Origin: an uncultured Clostridium sp.
GTDB lineage: Bacteria; Bacillota; Clostridia; Christensenellales; CAG-138
DNA: 23,469 nt
Reading direction: 5' to 3'
NCBI GenBank assembly: GCA_900542285.1
Contig: UQNF01000026.1
Span: forward strand, 1-23,469
Below, piece after piece: positions 9,076 to 15,896 of the stretch. A model generated the notes under the pieces. The model saw nothing but the letters and a program-made list of their open reading frames with translations. It had not been told where the DNA came from and made no database searches. A program made the translations under genes and the position numbers. The stretch's first letter is position 1. Each line of letters opens with the position of its first letter.

Positions 9076-9862
9076 TTTGAACCACCTGCTTTACTCTAAT
9101 GCTGAAAAGAAGTCCCATTGGTATTGTGCATAGGATTAAAAATATGCAGGGATAAGCAAATGTTACTTTCCAATCCCCCATGTTTACCAATCCTTCGCTT
9201 AGAAAATCTATAGAAAAGACTATTGGTAACTTGAAAATATGATAAAGAACGGAATACGCCTTGTTCAATATTAAAGGAGCTGCAACGACAACCAATGTAT
9301 CCGGAATAACCGCTGAGCATAATAATGCAGCGACACTCCACATACCGCAGGAGATAGCTTTAATGATACTTAGACATAACAGATATGTAATTTGTCTGTT
9401 TGACGATAATAAGTCCCCAAAAGCTACCGAAGTTTCCCTTAGTCTGTCAAGCGGCAAATAAACAGGGAAAATCAAGGCCAAAAATACAATATAAAAGCAT
9501 ATCCCAAAGAAAACCGCCAACACCGTAGTGCAGAAGCAAATTACAACACGGGAAACACAGTATATGTTGGTGGGAACCCGTGTAACAATAAATCTTATGT
9601 ATCTGTTTTGCCAATCATTGCAAAAGCTGGTAGCACAGCATAACGCGCTGATTACCAGCAAAATATCCATTAAGCTGTTGAAATTATTGACAACTCCGAA
9701 AAAATATGGGACTGTAGCAGCAGCGTCTCTGCCAAAGAGAAAAATTTCCTTGAGTGTGCTGCCAAGATACAACAAAAATGTCAAGCATATTGTCAGAGCA
9801 AAGTTTTTAGAAGTAAAGGCACGGCAAAACTCTACTTTTTGATAACGAGCAAAGGCACTCAT
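9068..9862 (-). CDS. ABC-2-like exporter permease subunit (first)
   Basis: A 264-residue polytopic membrane protein. After the N-terminal MSAFARYQKVEFCRAF there is a first membrane segment (FALTICLTFLLYLG), an extracellular loop and about five further hydrophobic stretches. The ATG at 9862 is chosen because it overlaps the lipoprotein stop codon as ATGA, a standard translational-coupling arrangement; a longer frame starting at 9901 would lie inside the lipoprotein gene. Its last 8 bases overlap the next permease. Together with the neighbouring permease and ATPase it would form an exporter. Function beyond that is inferred from gene order only. Confidence 0.75.
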   Translation of the reverse strand: MSAFARYQKVEFCRAFTSKNFALTICLTFLLYLGSTLKEIFLFGRDAAATVPYFFGVVNNFNSLMDILLVISALCCATSFCNDWQNRYIRFIVTRVPTNIYCVSRVVICFCTTVLAVFFGICFYIVFLALIFPVYLPLDRLRETSVAFGDLLSSNRQITYLLCLSIIKAISCGMWSVAALLCSAVIPDTLVVVAAPLILNKAYSVLYHIFKLPIVFSIDFLSEGLVNMGDWKVTFAYPCIFLILCTIPMGLLFSIRVKQVVQND

Positions 9863-10977
9863 ATAATCTGTTCTCCAGTAAACGCATTGATATATACCCA
9901 CATTGAAAAACCGTTTTGATTTATAAGAAAGCCATAGGCGGGAGTAAGAGCTGTTGCGTTTGGAACATAATATAGTGTTATCTTTGTTACGACGACAGGT
10001 TCCGATAGGAGAACCAGGTCGTATGTTTTGTCAAGTGCATTCATGGCTGTTTCCAGCGAAATCACGTCTTGAAGTGGTGACTGCACATCACCCGGCAAGT
10101 AACCGCCTATGTCTATGTATTCAAATCCGCTTTCAGAGATAATAAAACTTGCGCCGCTACTCCTAACAGGTATATCTGCGGTCACATAGCTAAAAGAATC
10201 GCTCATAATAGGAATTCCATTAATCTGAAATGGCACGAAGAAGAAGTATGTTTCCTGTATGGCATCTTTGCCGCCATGCCTTTTAAGTAGTGTTTCCATA
10301 TACGGGTCAGCAGCAATTTCTTTATTCAATTCTTCTATAATTTGGTTTTTGGACAAAGCATAAATTTCAAAAGGCTCATATACAAAATTTCCCAAATCGA
10401 GTGCATATAAGAATTCCTTTACCATATCGCGTGCATTTTCGCGCGAAAGGAAGAATAAGTCAATATCTTCCGGGAAAGAGTCAGCGTTATATCTGGAATC
10501 GGTTCGATCTCTATGAAATAGTAGCCGAAGCAGTTCTGCTTGCTCATTTTCAAAAACAAAAGACCACCGCCATGATCGCATAATGGCCTTATTGTTATCC
10601 GATGAAAACATATCAAAATAGCCACCGTCATCCATTGAGTTTGTTTCGTAATCCAGATCAAAATATGGCGAAAATGCCATAACGACATTGTCGGGGTTTA
10701 TATCAAGCAAATCACGGTTCCAAATACTCAGCCGTGTCAAATCATCAGGAATGACAATATCCGCATCAAATCGAACATTTTCAAAACCATCTTTTGAGAT
10801 ATGACCTGATATACCTTGTGCTACTGGCTGGGTTGTGGAATCCACCGAAAACGAACTCCCGGGGAAAGATGAATCGGAGAGCGGTTCTGCCAATTCAGTA
10901 TTCTTTGGGCCACAACCCGTATATAAAGGGCATAGAAGAAAAGCGATGATAACCAACGAGGCAAGCGTTTTATTCAT
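9859..10977 (-). CDS. Secreted lipoprotein linked to an ABC exporter, unknown function
   Basis: A 372-residue protein with a lipoprotein signal peptide: a hydrophobic core (LASLVIIAFLLCPLYTGC) and a lipobox ending in Cys22, preceded by Y-T-G rather than the commonest L-A-G. A Ser/Thr-rich linker follows. The C-terminal ~100 residues have the alternating pattern of a PepSY/YycH-like domain (TKITLYYVPN, AYGFLINQNGF, VYINAFTGEQI); this likeness is tentative. It would be anchored outside the membrane beside the exporter whose genes follow with an ATGA overlap. A ribosome binding site (AAAGGAG) precedes the ATG. I cannot name a family with confidence. Confidence 0.75.
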   Translation of the reverse strand: MNKTLASLVIIAFLLCPLYTGCGPKNTELAEPLSDSSFPGSSFSVDSTTQPVAQGISGHISKDGFENVRFDADIVIPDDLTRLSIWNRDLLDINPDNVVMAFSPYFDLDYETNSMDDGGYFDMFSSDNNKAIMRSWRWSFVFENEQAELLRLLFHRDRTDSRYNADSFPEDIDLFFLSRENARDMVKEFLYALDLGNFVYEPFEIYALSKNQIIEELNKEIAADPYMETLLKRHGGKDAIQETYFFFVPFQINGIPIMSDSFSYVTADIPVRSSGASFIISESGFEYIDIGGYLPGDVQSPLQDVISLETAMNALDKTYDLVLLSEPVVVTKITLYYVPNATALTPAYGFLINQNGFSMWVYINAFTGEQII

Positions 10978-11018
10978 TCAGACACACTCCTTTAACAATG
11001 ATAACCACAATGAGGAAA

Positions 11019-11049
11019 CGCAGCAGGGGAATTATTTCCCCCTGCTACG
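11019..11049 (-). terminator. Hairpin between the small secreted protein gene and the lipoprotein gene
   Basis: On the - strand, CGTAGCAGGGG pairs with CCCCTGCTGCG around a short AT-rich loop and is followed by TTTCC. It lies just after the small secreted protein stop and before the lipoprotein start. The T run is short, so it may be a partial terminator that sets the ratio of the first gene to the rest of the operon, or an mRNA stabiliser. Confidence 0.5.
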
Positions 11050-11060
11050 CAACTTGGCTA

Positions 11061-11498
11061 TTACGGGTTCCATCTTCCAGACAAATTATACTGCCCGGGA
11101 TTTCCGCTATGCAAAGATGCGGCCAGAATAAAGGAATACTGGCTCCAATTTCCGTTCACAATGTTGGTATAATAGGTACCTATATAATAGAGGGTTTCAC
11201 TTGTTATTGCACCCTGATAAGCCGGGTCGCTAAGTTCAGTGGCATCTGCATAGCCGCTGCTTGTTATGGCTTTTCCGCGGCATTTGTAAATCAGGTTGTT
11301 GCTTATTACGCTGCCTCCGGTAGTTGTTATATAACATTTCGGATCAGAATCCACCTTATATCCTGTGCCACTATATCCCGACGAGCCATTTGGAGTCAAC
11401 GTAAACGAAATATCAAAGTTTTTTGCATAAGCAATGGTGCTGAATGCACAAAGAACAAATACAAGAGTCAGAACACAGGTTATAATCTTTCTTTTCAT
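11061..11498 (-). CDS. Small secreted protein, unknown function
   Basis: A 145-residue protein with a clear signal peptide (MKRKIITCVLTLVFVLCAFS, predicted cut after AYA at residue 25). The mature part is rich in Ser, Gly, Thr and Tyr, which suggests a beta-rich extracellular domain. It contains one pair of Cys residues (PKCYITT and IYKCRG) that could form a disulfide, and ends in YNLSGRWNP. The ATG at 11498 has GAAAGGAG just upstream; a longer frame to 11570 has no such site. It is the first gene of the leftward lipoprotein-exporter operon and lies divergent to the PadR gene. No family is recognised with confidence. Confidence 0.75.
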   Translation of the reverse strand: MKRKIITCVLTLVFVLCAFSTIAYAKNFDISFTLTPNGSSGYSGTGYKVDSDPKCYITTTGGSVISNNLIYKCRGKAITSSGYADATELSDPAYQGAITSETLYYIGTYYTNIVNGNWSQYSFILAASLHSGNPGQYNLSGRWNP

Positions 11499-11642
11499 AA
11501 AAAAAACTCCTTTCAGCGATTCTAACTTGGCAATAAAAATGCCGCAATTCTCATGTGGCACACGTCCCAATATCGCTTAAAAACATCACCTGCCTCTCAA
11601 ACGTGTTAAGCAAATTGTCTTGTCCTGCCATCAACTACATAT

Positions 11643-11722
11643 AGTTTACAAGACGTAATAACTGTTGTCAATAATACTATTGTAAACATAGTATATACAT
11701 TTAAATAGACTTAGTGTATTAT
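11643..11722. promoter_or_regulatory. Divergent promoters with a candidate PadR operator
   Basis: For the leftward operon, TTGACA (- strand, 11671-11666) and TAAACT (11648-11643) are 17 bp apart. For the PadR gene, TATACA (11694-11699) and TATTAT (11717-11722) are 17 bp apart. Between them a perfect 7-bp palindrome, ATACTAT-N7-ATAGTAT (11674-11694), abuts both -35 boxes. A second pair, TTTACAA (11645-11651) and TTGTAAA (11680-11686), overlaps it. A dimeric PadR protein bound here could control both directions. The sequences are seen; regulation is inferred. Confidence 0.55.
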
Positions 11723-11766
11723 ATATTTAGATTAGTATTCTCGACGAAATCTATGAAGGAAAACAT

Positions 11767-12123
11767 ATGCAGCAGGAAGCATTACAAAGCCATTTTAAAA
11801 GAGGGGTAGCCACTCTGTGCATACTATCGCTGCTTAGCGAGCGGGAAATGTACGGCTATGAAATTGCGCAAGCATTGGAGACCATCAGCGGCGGGAGGTT
11901 TATATTACCGGAAGGCACACTATATCCTATCCTGTATCGGCTTGAGGATGACGGCTATTTGGATGCAAAGCGCATCCGGGTAGGTAAACGTATGACCAGG
12001 GTGTATTACCGTATCTCTGAGAACGGGCAAGAGTATTATGCTGCGCTATTAGAGGATTATAATTCTATCCATACCGGTGTACAGCTGATTTTATCTCGCA
12101 GCAATGAGGAGAATGAGAAATGA
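11767..12123 (+). CDS. PadR-family transcriptional regulator
   Basis: A 118-residue winged-helix regulator. The PadR core is complete: an N-terminal helix (GVATLCILSLLSEREMYGYE), then the recognition region with LPEGTLYPILYRLE and the wing with RVYYRISENG, followed by a short C-terminal dimerisation helix. PadR proteins usually repress nearby exporter or envelope genes and are released by a ligand. The stop overlaps the next start as ATGA, so the downstream membrane protein is coupled to it. It is divergent to the secreted protein-lipoprotein-exporter operon and is the obvious candidate to regulate it and itself. Confidence 0.92.
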   Translation: MQQEALQSHFKRGVATLCILSLLSEREMYGYEIAQALETISGGRFILPEGTLYPILYRLEDDGYLDAKRIRVGKRMTRVYYRISENGQEYYAALLEDYNSIHTGVQLILSRSNEENEK

Positions 12124-12503
12124 AGCAGTCCGAAAGATATTTCAGGCAGGTAAAAAGGCATATCCCAATAGGTGGATTGCGCAAAAAGGAATTCCTTTGC
12201 AACTTACAGGAATCCCTTGCGGCATACGCCGCTAAAAATCCCTCCGCTTTGTTATCTGATTATTATGCGCACTTTGGAAAACCCGAGGACATTGCCGTGT
12301 CGTTTCTTTCCGAAATGCCATACGCAGAAATAAACAGCAGGATGCGAAAAGGTCACAAAGCATTCGTTATGGTAATTTGTATTGCCTTGGTCGCAGTGAT
12401 TCTTCTGTTTTCAACAATTGCGCGCATGATTGTTGAAAACAGAAGTTCACATAATGGCTATTTTATCGATGGCGAGCCGGAGATTATTACAAATATCGAT
12501 TAG
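12120..12503 (+). CDS. Small PadR-partner membrane protein (HAAS/DUF1700-like)
   Basis: A 127-residue protein. The first ~75 residues are helical and charged and contain the pattern YYAHFGKPEDIAVSFL, which resembles the HAAS/DUF1700 helical domain often encoded right after PadR genes. One membrane segment follows (AFVMVICIALVAVILLF, about residues 80-97), then a short tail outside. In related systems such proteins link the PadR regulator to the envelope. The start overlaps the PadR stop (ATGA). The family assignment is tentative; membrane topology and coupling are visible. Confidence 0.7.
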   Translation: MKQSERYFRQVKRHIPIGGLRKKEFLCNLQESLAAYAAKNPSALLSDYYAHFGKPEDIAVSFLSEMPYAEINSRMRKGHKAFVMVICIALVAVILLFSTIARMIVENRSSHNGYFIDGEPEIITNID

Positions 12504-12514
12504 GAGGATTAGCT

Positions 12515-12970
12515 ATGAATAAAGTATTATCTGCTCTGCTTGTGGTTGCACTAATGTTTGCGTCGGTTTCTGTTGCAAAAGCATCCAATGATACTGTGGT
12601 TGGCATAACATATTATGATGACGATAGTTATGTCATAACAACCATCAATTATGCGGTCACCAAATCTTCGTCTACTGTAAGCGGGAGTAAAACAAGCACC
12701 TATTATCGCAGCGATGGGATAAAGGCGTTTTCGCTGACTGTTTATGGTACATTCAGTTATGATGGAACCAATCAGGCGGCATGTACCAATGCTTCTTATT
12801 CGCATGACATTTACCAAAACGATTGGAGTCTTAAATCCGCTTCTGCAACAAAAAGCGGAAATACTGCCACGGCCACAGGAACGTTCATTAGAAAAGAACT
12901 CGGAATTACAGTAGACACAAAAACACGGACAGTTAATCTGTCTTGCGATAGAAACGGCAATCTATCATAA
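12515..12970 (+). CDS. Small secreted Ser/Thr-rich protein, unknown function
   Basis: A 151-residue protein with an N-terminal signal peptide (MNKVLSALLVVALMFASVSV, cut probably after AKA near residue 23). The mature part is rich in Ser, Thr and Tyr with alternating polar-hydrophobic residues, as in beta-sandwich extracellular proteins, and contains two Cys residues (QAACTNAS and NLSCDRNG). A ribosome binding site (TAGGAGG) lies just before the ATG, 11 bp after the preceding stop, so it is the third gene of the PadR operon. Like the secreted protein on the other side of the promoter region it has two Cys and a similar size, but no clear sequence match between them. Confidence 0.75.
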   Translation: MNKVLSALLVVALMFASVSVAKASNDTVVGITYYDDDSYVITTINYAVTKSSSTVSGSKTSTYYRSDGIKAFSLTVYGTFSYDGTNQAACTNASYSHDIYQNDWSLKSASATKSGNTATATGTFIRKELGITVDTKTRTVNLSCDRNGNLS

Positions 12971-12988
12971 ACTGTGAATGCAAATAAC

Positions 12989-13012
12989 GGGAGGATCGAT
13001 TATGATCCTCCC
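12989..13012 (+). terminator. Hairpin after the PadR operon
   Basis: A perfect 9-bp stem (GGGAGGATC / GATCCTCCC) with a 6-base loop lies 18 bp after the last gene of the PadR operon and 18 bp before the end of the convergent small gene. No T run follows on the + strand. It may act as a weak terminator or protect the 3' ends of both converging transcripts. Confidence 0.45.
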
Positions 13013-13029
13013 AATTCCACATCTCAGTA

Positions 13030-13200
13030 CTATTTGTTCTCCTTCCACTTTTCGAATTCCTTCTGCCCCTCCTCGCTCTCAAAATATGCCTGTATCAGCG
13101 GCAGGGCGCAGTGAGCAAGGGATTCGATCACACGATCGGGGATATCTTGTTTCGCCTTATCCGGCGGGTGGGTGCTCCTGTGGGTTTTTTGCTTGTTCAT
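13030..13200 (-). CDS. Small MobV-linked protein of unknown function
   Basis: A 56-residue protein starting at the ATG at 13200, with GGAGGC a few bases upstream. The N-terminus is Lys/His-rich and polar, and the C-terminal part is amphipathic and acidic (ESEEGQKEFEKWKENK). It lies 32 bp downstream of the MobV relaxase remnant in the same direction, so it was probably part of the mobilization operon. Small proteins of this kind are often found after Pre/Mob genes, but no function is known to me. Confidence 0.6.
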   Translation of the reverse strand: MNKQKTHRSTHPPDKAKQDIPDRVIESLAHCALPLIQAYFESEEGQKEFEKWKENK

Positions 13201-13232
13201 TTTGCCTCCGTATTCAGTTTTCAAGGTGCATA

Positions 13233-14011
13233 TCAGCGCTCATACTCGTTGCGCTTTTTCACGCTGCGGCGTAATATGCGCTGCAATTCCCGCGTTTCAC
13301 GGTCTTTCGCAAAAATCTCTGTGAATACCTCCTTGACGCGCTGCGGCGCGAGCTTGACCGCTTGACGGAAATCTTTTGTCTGTTCATATAGCCTTTCCCA
13401 GCTGCTCTGCAAATCGAGTATACGTGCGCCTGCATCTTGTAGCTTCTGTGTTAACTCGGATATTTTGACGCGGGACAATATGCCCTCTCTTGCGAGGGAA
13501 ATAACATCCGTATAGTCTTTCTCAGTGAGCTCTATCTTTCCAAACACCGTCTTTTTACCTATGCCGTCCAAATCGTGGTATTGTTTGTTGACCTGCTTCT
13601 GGGCAACGAGCTTTTCGGAAACCTGCTCCAGTTTCATTTCCTTTGCAGCGACCAGTTTTTCAAGCTGCATAAGCCGTTTTTTATCCTCTTGAATCTTGAA
13701 ATCAAGACTGTTTAGATTGACCCGTGTACTGCCGAGCTCCCCGCGTTCAAAGCCATCAAATCCCGCTAGCCGCATGTGTTCATAGAAGCGATCCTGCAAA
13801 AGCGAGTAGGACGGAATCCGTATCGGTTTTCCGTTCTTTCCGAGGATGGGCTTGCCCTGCTCATCAACCGCTTCGGGATATGCCCATTTCTTGGAGCGGC
13901 TCACCTGATGGATTATCTCTCTTACCATGCCGCGCAGGGCTTCATCCTTACAGCGTTTTGACCACAGAATTTCCTTTTCTACCACGGGAATATAGACAAC
14001 GTGCAGATGAT
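13233..14011 (-). pseudogene. MobV (Pre/Mob) relaxase, C-terminal remnant
   Basis: About 259 codons from the repeat edge to the TGA at 13233-13235. The first real residues, HLHVVYIPVV, are the tail of the MobV histidine motif, which continues into EKEILWSKRCKDE. A long Lys/Glu/Gln-rich coiled coil follows (KLVAAKEMKLEQVSEKLVAQ region) and ends in KKRNEYER. The catalytic N-terminal part has been removed and the 377-bp repeat put in its place. The frame happens to stay open into the repeat up to 14333, but those upstream residues belong to the repeat and not to a relaxase. The gene cannot encode a working nickase. Confidence 0.8.
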
Positions 14012-14388
14012 AATGCAAAAAGCGGTCAAGATCCGATAAATATCTAAAGCAGCCAGCAGGAACACGCTGGGCAAGGAATTCTTCGCCGGGGCGTTTTCTG
14101 CTTGGAAAATTCAAGGCAAAAGCCGCAGAAAACGAACGAAAAACGGCAACCGTACAAAAGTAAATACTATACAGTACAATAAGCTTTTGCAAACTCAAAA
14201 CATAGCAGTTTATTTTCGATGGACTATCTATTTCGTATTGAACCATTCTGTATATAGTTTTTTCAGCGGATTTCGAATAATGCCTTATGGAATTCCATAA
14301 GCAGCGACTCTTTCGTAATATTCTTCTAAACACAGTTCATTGTTGTAACAGTATTCAGCTATATCCAAACCCACATAACGGAAATGCC
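14012..14388. repeat. 377-bp direct repeat, copy 2
   Basis: Identical to 6509-6885. Here it is joined on the left to the MobV remnant and on the right to unrelated sequence, so it is the displaced copy. The two copies enclose 7126 bp. Perfect identity suggests a recent event or active recombination between the copies. Confidence 0.95.
14285..14388 (-). pseudogene. 3' fragment of the VanY-like gene inside repeat copy 2
   Basis: These 104 bp repeat the last 34 codons of the peptidase gene (from the WHFRYVG motif to the stop). The frame has no start: at 14389 the sequence switches to something unrelated. It is a by-product of the repeat and not a functional gene. Confidence 0.85.
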
Positions 14389-14635
14389 TTTGCGTTATCA
14401 GTAATTGGTGAGAGGGGGACGCACGAAGCTGCGGCAGAAGGAGAGTGTGAGTTGTCAGAAGGACAGGACATTTAGAGCATTTTCAAAGTCCCAAAGCCCC
14501 GCATGAATACGGGCTTTTTATCCCTGCCATGACCTCATTTCTGAGGCGTGAAGGGCTTTTATTTCCTTCCCTGAAATGCCGTTTTTATCGTCCGCAGGGT
14601 GCGTTTTGCCCATTTTCTCTGGCTACTACCGCTAA
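14389..14635. other. Unassigned segment between the repeat and the SOS block
   Basis: No complete gene is visible. On the + strand a frame runs from the repeat junction to the stop at 14473-14475 (ALSVIGERGTHEAAAEGE and a few more residues). It looks like the end of a larger protein cut off at the junction; I do not recognise it. A terminator hairpin follows at 14493-14519. The rest, to 14635, holds only short stems and no convincing frame. It probably comes from yet another mobile element. Confidence 0.4.
14493..14519 (+). terminator. Intrinsic terminator
   Basis: AAAGCCC (14493-14499) pairs with GGGCTTT (14511-14517) around an 11-base loop and runs into TTTTT. It lies 18 bp after the stop of the cut-off frame that ends at 14475, which supports that frame being the end of a former gene. 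Confidence 0.65.
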
Positions 14636-14716
14636 TCAAACAGCTTCACGGGGCAAAATGACCCCATCCGGCCGAAAGGAGGCCGTTACCTCAACGTAAA
14701 CCTTTTTGTGATTCAT
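14636..14716 (-). pseudogene. 5' fragment of a small SOS-operon gene, 26 codons left
   Basis: The ATG at 14716 overlaps the stop of the LexA-like gene as ATGA. It begins MNHKKVYVEVTASFRPDGVI and stops six codons later. The first ~20 residues resemble the start of a small protein commonly encoded next to LexA-like and UmuC-like genes on clostridial mobile elements (K-K-V-Y-V-E-V-T-A start). The remainder has been lost, so the breakpoint lies near 14650. A 12-bp inverted repeat, GGGGCAAAATGA (14650-14661) and TCATTTTGCCCC (14713-14724), spans the fragment. The family likeness is from memory and tentative. Confidence 0.5.
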
Positions 14717-14949
14717 TTTGCCCCCTCGTCAAGCAACTCCTCATTGGGGAGAATTGTACGATTCTTTCCTATGTAAGGCAAGAACCATCCCTTATTAACT
14801 AAAGAATGAACGTGCTTATGCACCGTGGATACCGAATTAAGACCTATCCCTTCAGCTATCTCACGCATACTTGGAGAAAAGCGCATCTTAGCCCGAAACA
14901 GAAGAACATAATCGTATACCGCCTGCTCTCTTCTTGTCATTCTTTTCAT
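14713..14949 (-). CDS. LexA-like protein consisting of the DNA-binding domain only
   Basis: A 78-residue protein matching the LexA winged-helix N-domain along its whole length: TRREQAVYDYVLLF, then FSPSMREIAEGIGLNSVSTV as the recognition helix region, then VHKHVHSLVNKGWF. The S24 autoprotease half is missing. The protein ends naturally and couples to the next frame by ATGA, so this looks like a stand-alone form and not a recent truncation. The ATG at 14949 is preferred because AAAGGAG sits 8 nt upstream; the ATG at 14967 would lie before that site. Without a cleavage domain it could not be inactivated by RecA in the usual way and may compete with the S24 repressor encoded 86 bp upstream. Confidence 0.8.
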   Translation of the reverse strand: MKRMTRREQAVYDYVLLFRAKMRFSPSMREIAEGIGLNSVSTVHKHVHSLVNKGWFLPYIGKNRTILPNEELLDEGAK

Positions 14950-15035
14950 TTTACGCGCTCCTTTCATTTAGCTTTAGCCAATATCAATAAGACCTTAGCC
15001 GCTCTATCCTGCTAACCGTCGTGCTTCCTAAAATG

Positions 15036-15755
15036 TCAGCGGATCGGATAAATAACTTTCCCGTAAATCCTCGTTTCACTATACTCTGTAATCTGCTTCG
15101 GCTTATATGCAGGGTTATGTGAAACGAGGAACGTGCCTCGGTTCGTTACACGGAACTCTTTTACATAGGCATCGCCATCAAGAAGAAATATGCCTATATC
15201 GCCATTTTCAAGCGTCGGCTGTTGATGCACCCATATCTCTTCACCATCGAACAAGGAAGGCTCCATGCTGTCGCCGCATACATGAAGCCCAAACGTGGCG
15301 CTGTCCGGCACACACTCGGGAACTTCTACCATTTCATACGAATTACTGTCAAGAAACTGCCCCGTTCCGGCAGATGCTCCGATGTCATACATAGGCGCTG
15401 TGCGGCGTGGGAACGGAATGATTTTAGGTTTGCATGACGTTGGCGCATACAGTCCACTCGCTATCAGGAGCTGCTTATACTCCGCCAATTTATCCGCCCC
15501 CTCCTTGTTTAACTCATAAATAAGGTCAGAGAAGTCCCCTTGCAAAAAGACCTTATATGCGTCTTTTATGCCGTAAATCCTGCACAGGCCAATAAACTGC
15601 GGAATGTTCGGATTATTATATCCGTGTTCCCAACGGCTAACCTGTTGCTTGGCTGTTTGTATTCCCATTTCATTCAGCATTTTTGTAATATCCTGCTGCT
15701 GATAGTTATGCTTTATTCTTAATTCCCGAAGCACGCTTCCAATAGCAGTACCCAT
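15036..15755 (-). CDS. HTH_XRE-S24 peptidase repressor (LexA/CI-like)
   Basis: A 239-residue repressor. Residues 1-63 are a Cro/CI-type helix-turn-helix (ITKMLNEMGIQTAKQQVSRW). Residues ~115-239 are an S24 self-cleaving domain with the scissile Ala129-Gly130 pair in GASAGTG, catalytic Ser163 in CGDSMEPS and general-base Lys199 in YVKEF. Such proteins repress until RecA filaments formed on damaged DNA trigger self-cleavage. AGGAGG lies about 10 nt before the ATG. It is divergent to the Y-family polymerase gene, so the shared 141-bp region is the likely operator site. All catalytic residues are present. Confidence 0.92.
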   Translation of the reverse strand: MGTAIGSVLRELRIKHNYQQQDITKMLNEMGIQTAKQQVSRWEHGYNNPNIPQFIGLCRIYGIKDAYKVFLQGDFSDLIYELNKEGADKLAEYKQLLIASGLYAPTSCKPKIIPFPRRTAPMYDIGASAGTGQFLDSNSYEMVEVPECVPDSATFGLHVCGDSMEPSLFDGEEIWVHQQPTLENGDIGIFLLDGDAYVKEFRVTNRGTFLVSHNPAYKPKQITEYSETRIYGKVIYPIR

Positions 15756-15826
15756 GGTGCAACCACCTCCTATGCTTCATATTCTACTATGTCGAATACA
15801 ATAACGCAATAGAAAATCCTAAAATA

Positions 15827-15869
15827 GAACAGTTGTTGCCTTATATTCATTTGTAAATAGGACTATACT
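15827..15869 (+). promoter_or_regulatory. Candidate SOS operator and promoter of the polymerase operon
   Basis: GAAC-AGTT-GTTG (15827-15838) differs by one base from the Gram-positive LexA/DinR box GAAC-N4-GTTC. A -10-like TATACT lies at 15864-15869 with only a poor -35 (TTATAT at 15841-15846). The start codon at 15897 has AAGGAGG 9 nt upstream. Since the divergent repressor has an XRE-type and not a LexA-type head, its true operator may be a different site in this region. Confidence 0.35.
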
Positions 15870-15896
15870 AAACGCACAGCAAGGAGGTAAGCGAAA

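Noticed and set aside
12971..14333. A single 366-codon - strand protein running from the MobV remnant through the repeat
   Set aside because: The first ~107 codons are read from the 377-bp repeat, the same text that also appears as an open frame at copy 1 where no relaxase is present; the fusion frame is accidental.
6509..14388. Insertion sequence or composite transposon explained by the 377-bp repeats
   Set aside because: The repeats contain no transposase and no terminal inverted repeats, and copy 1 is simply the end of the VanY-like gene and its downstream region.
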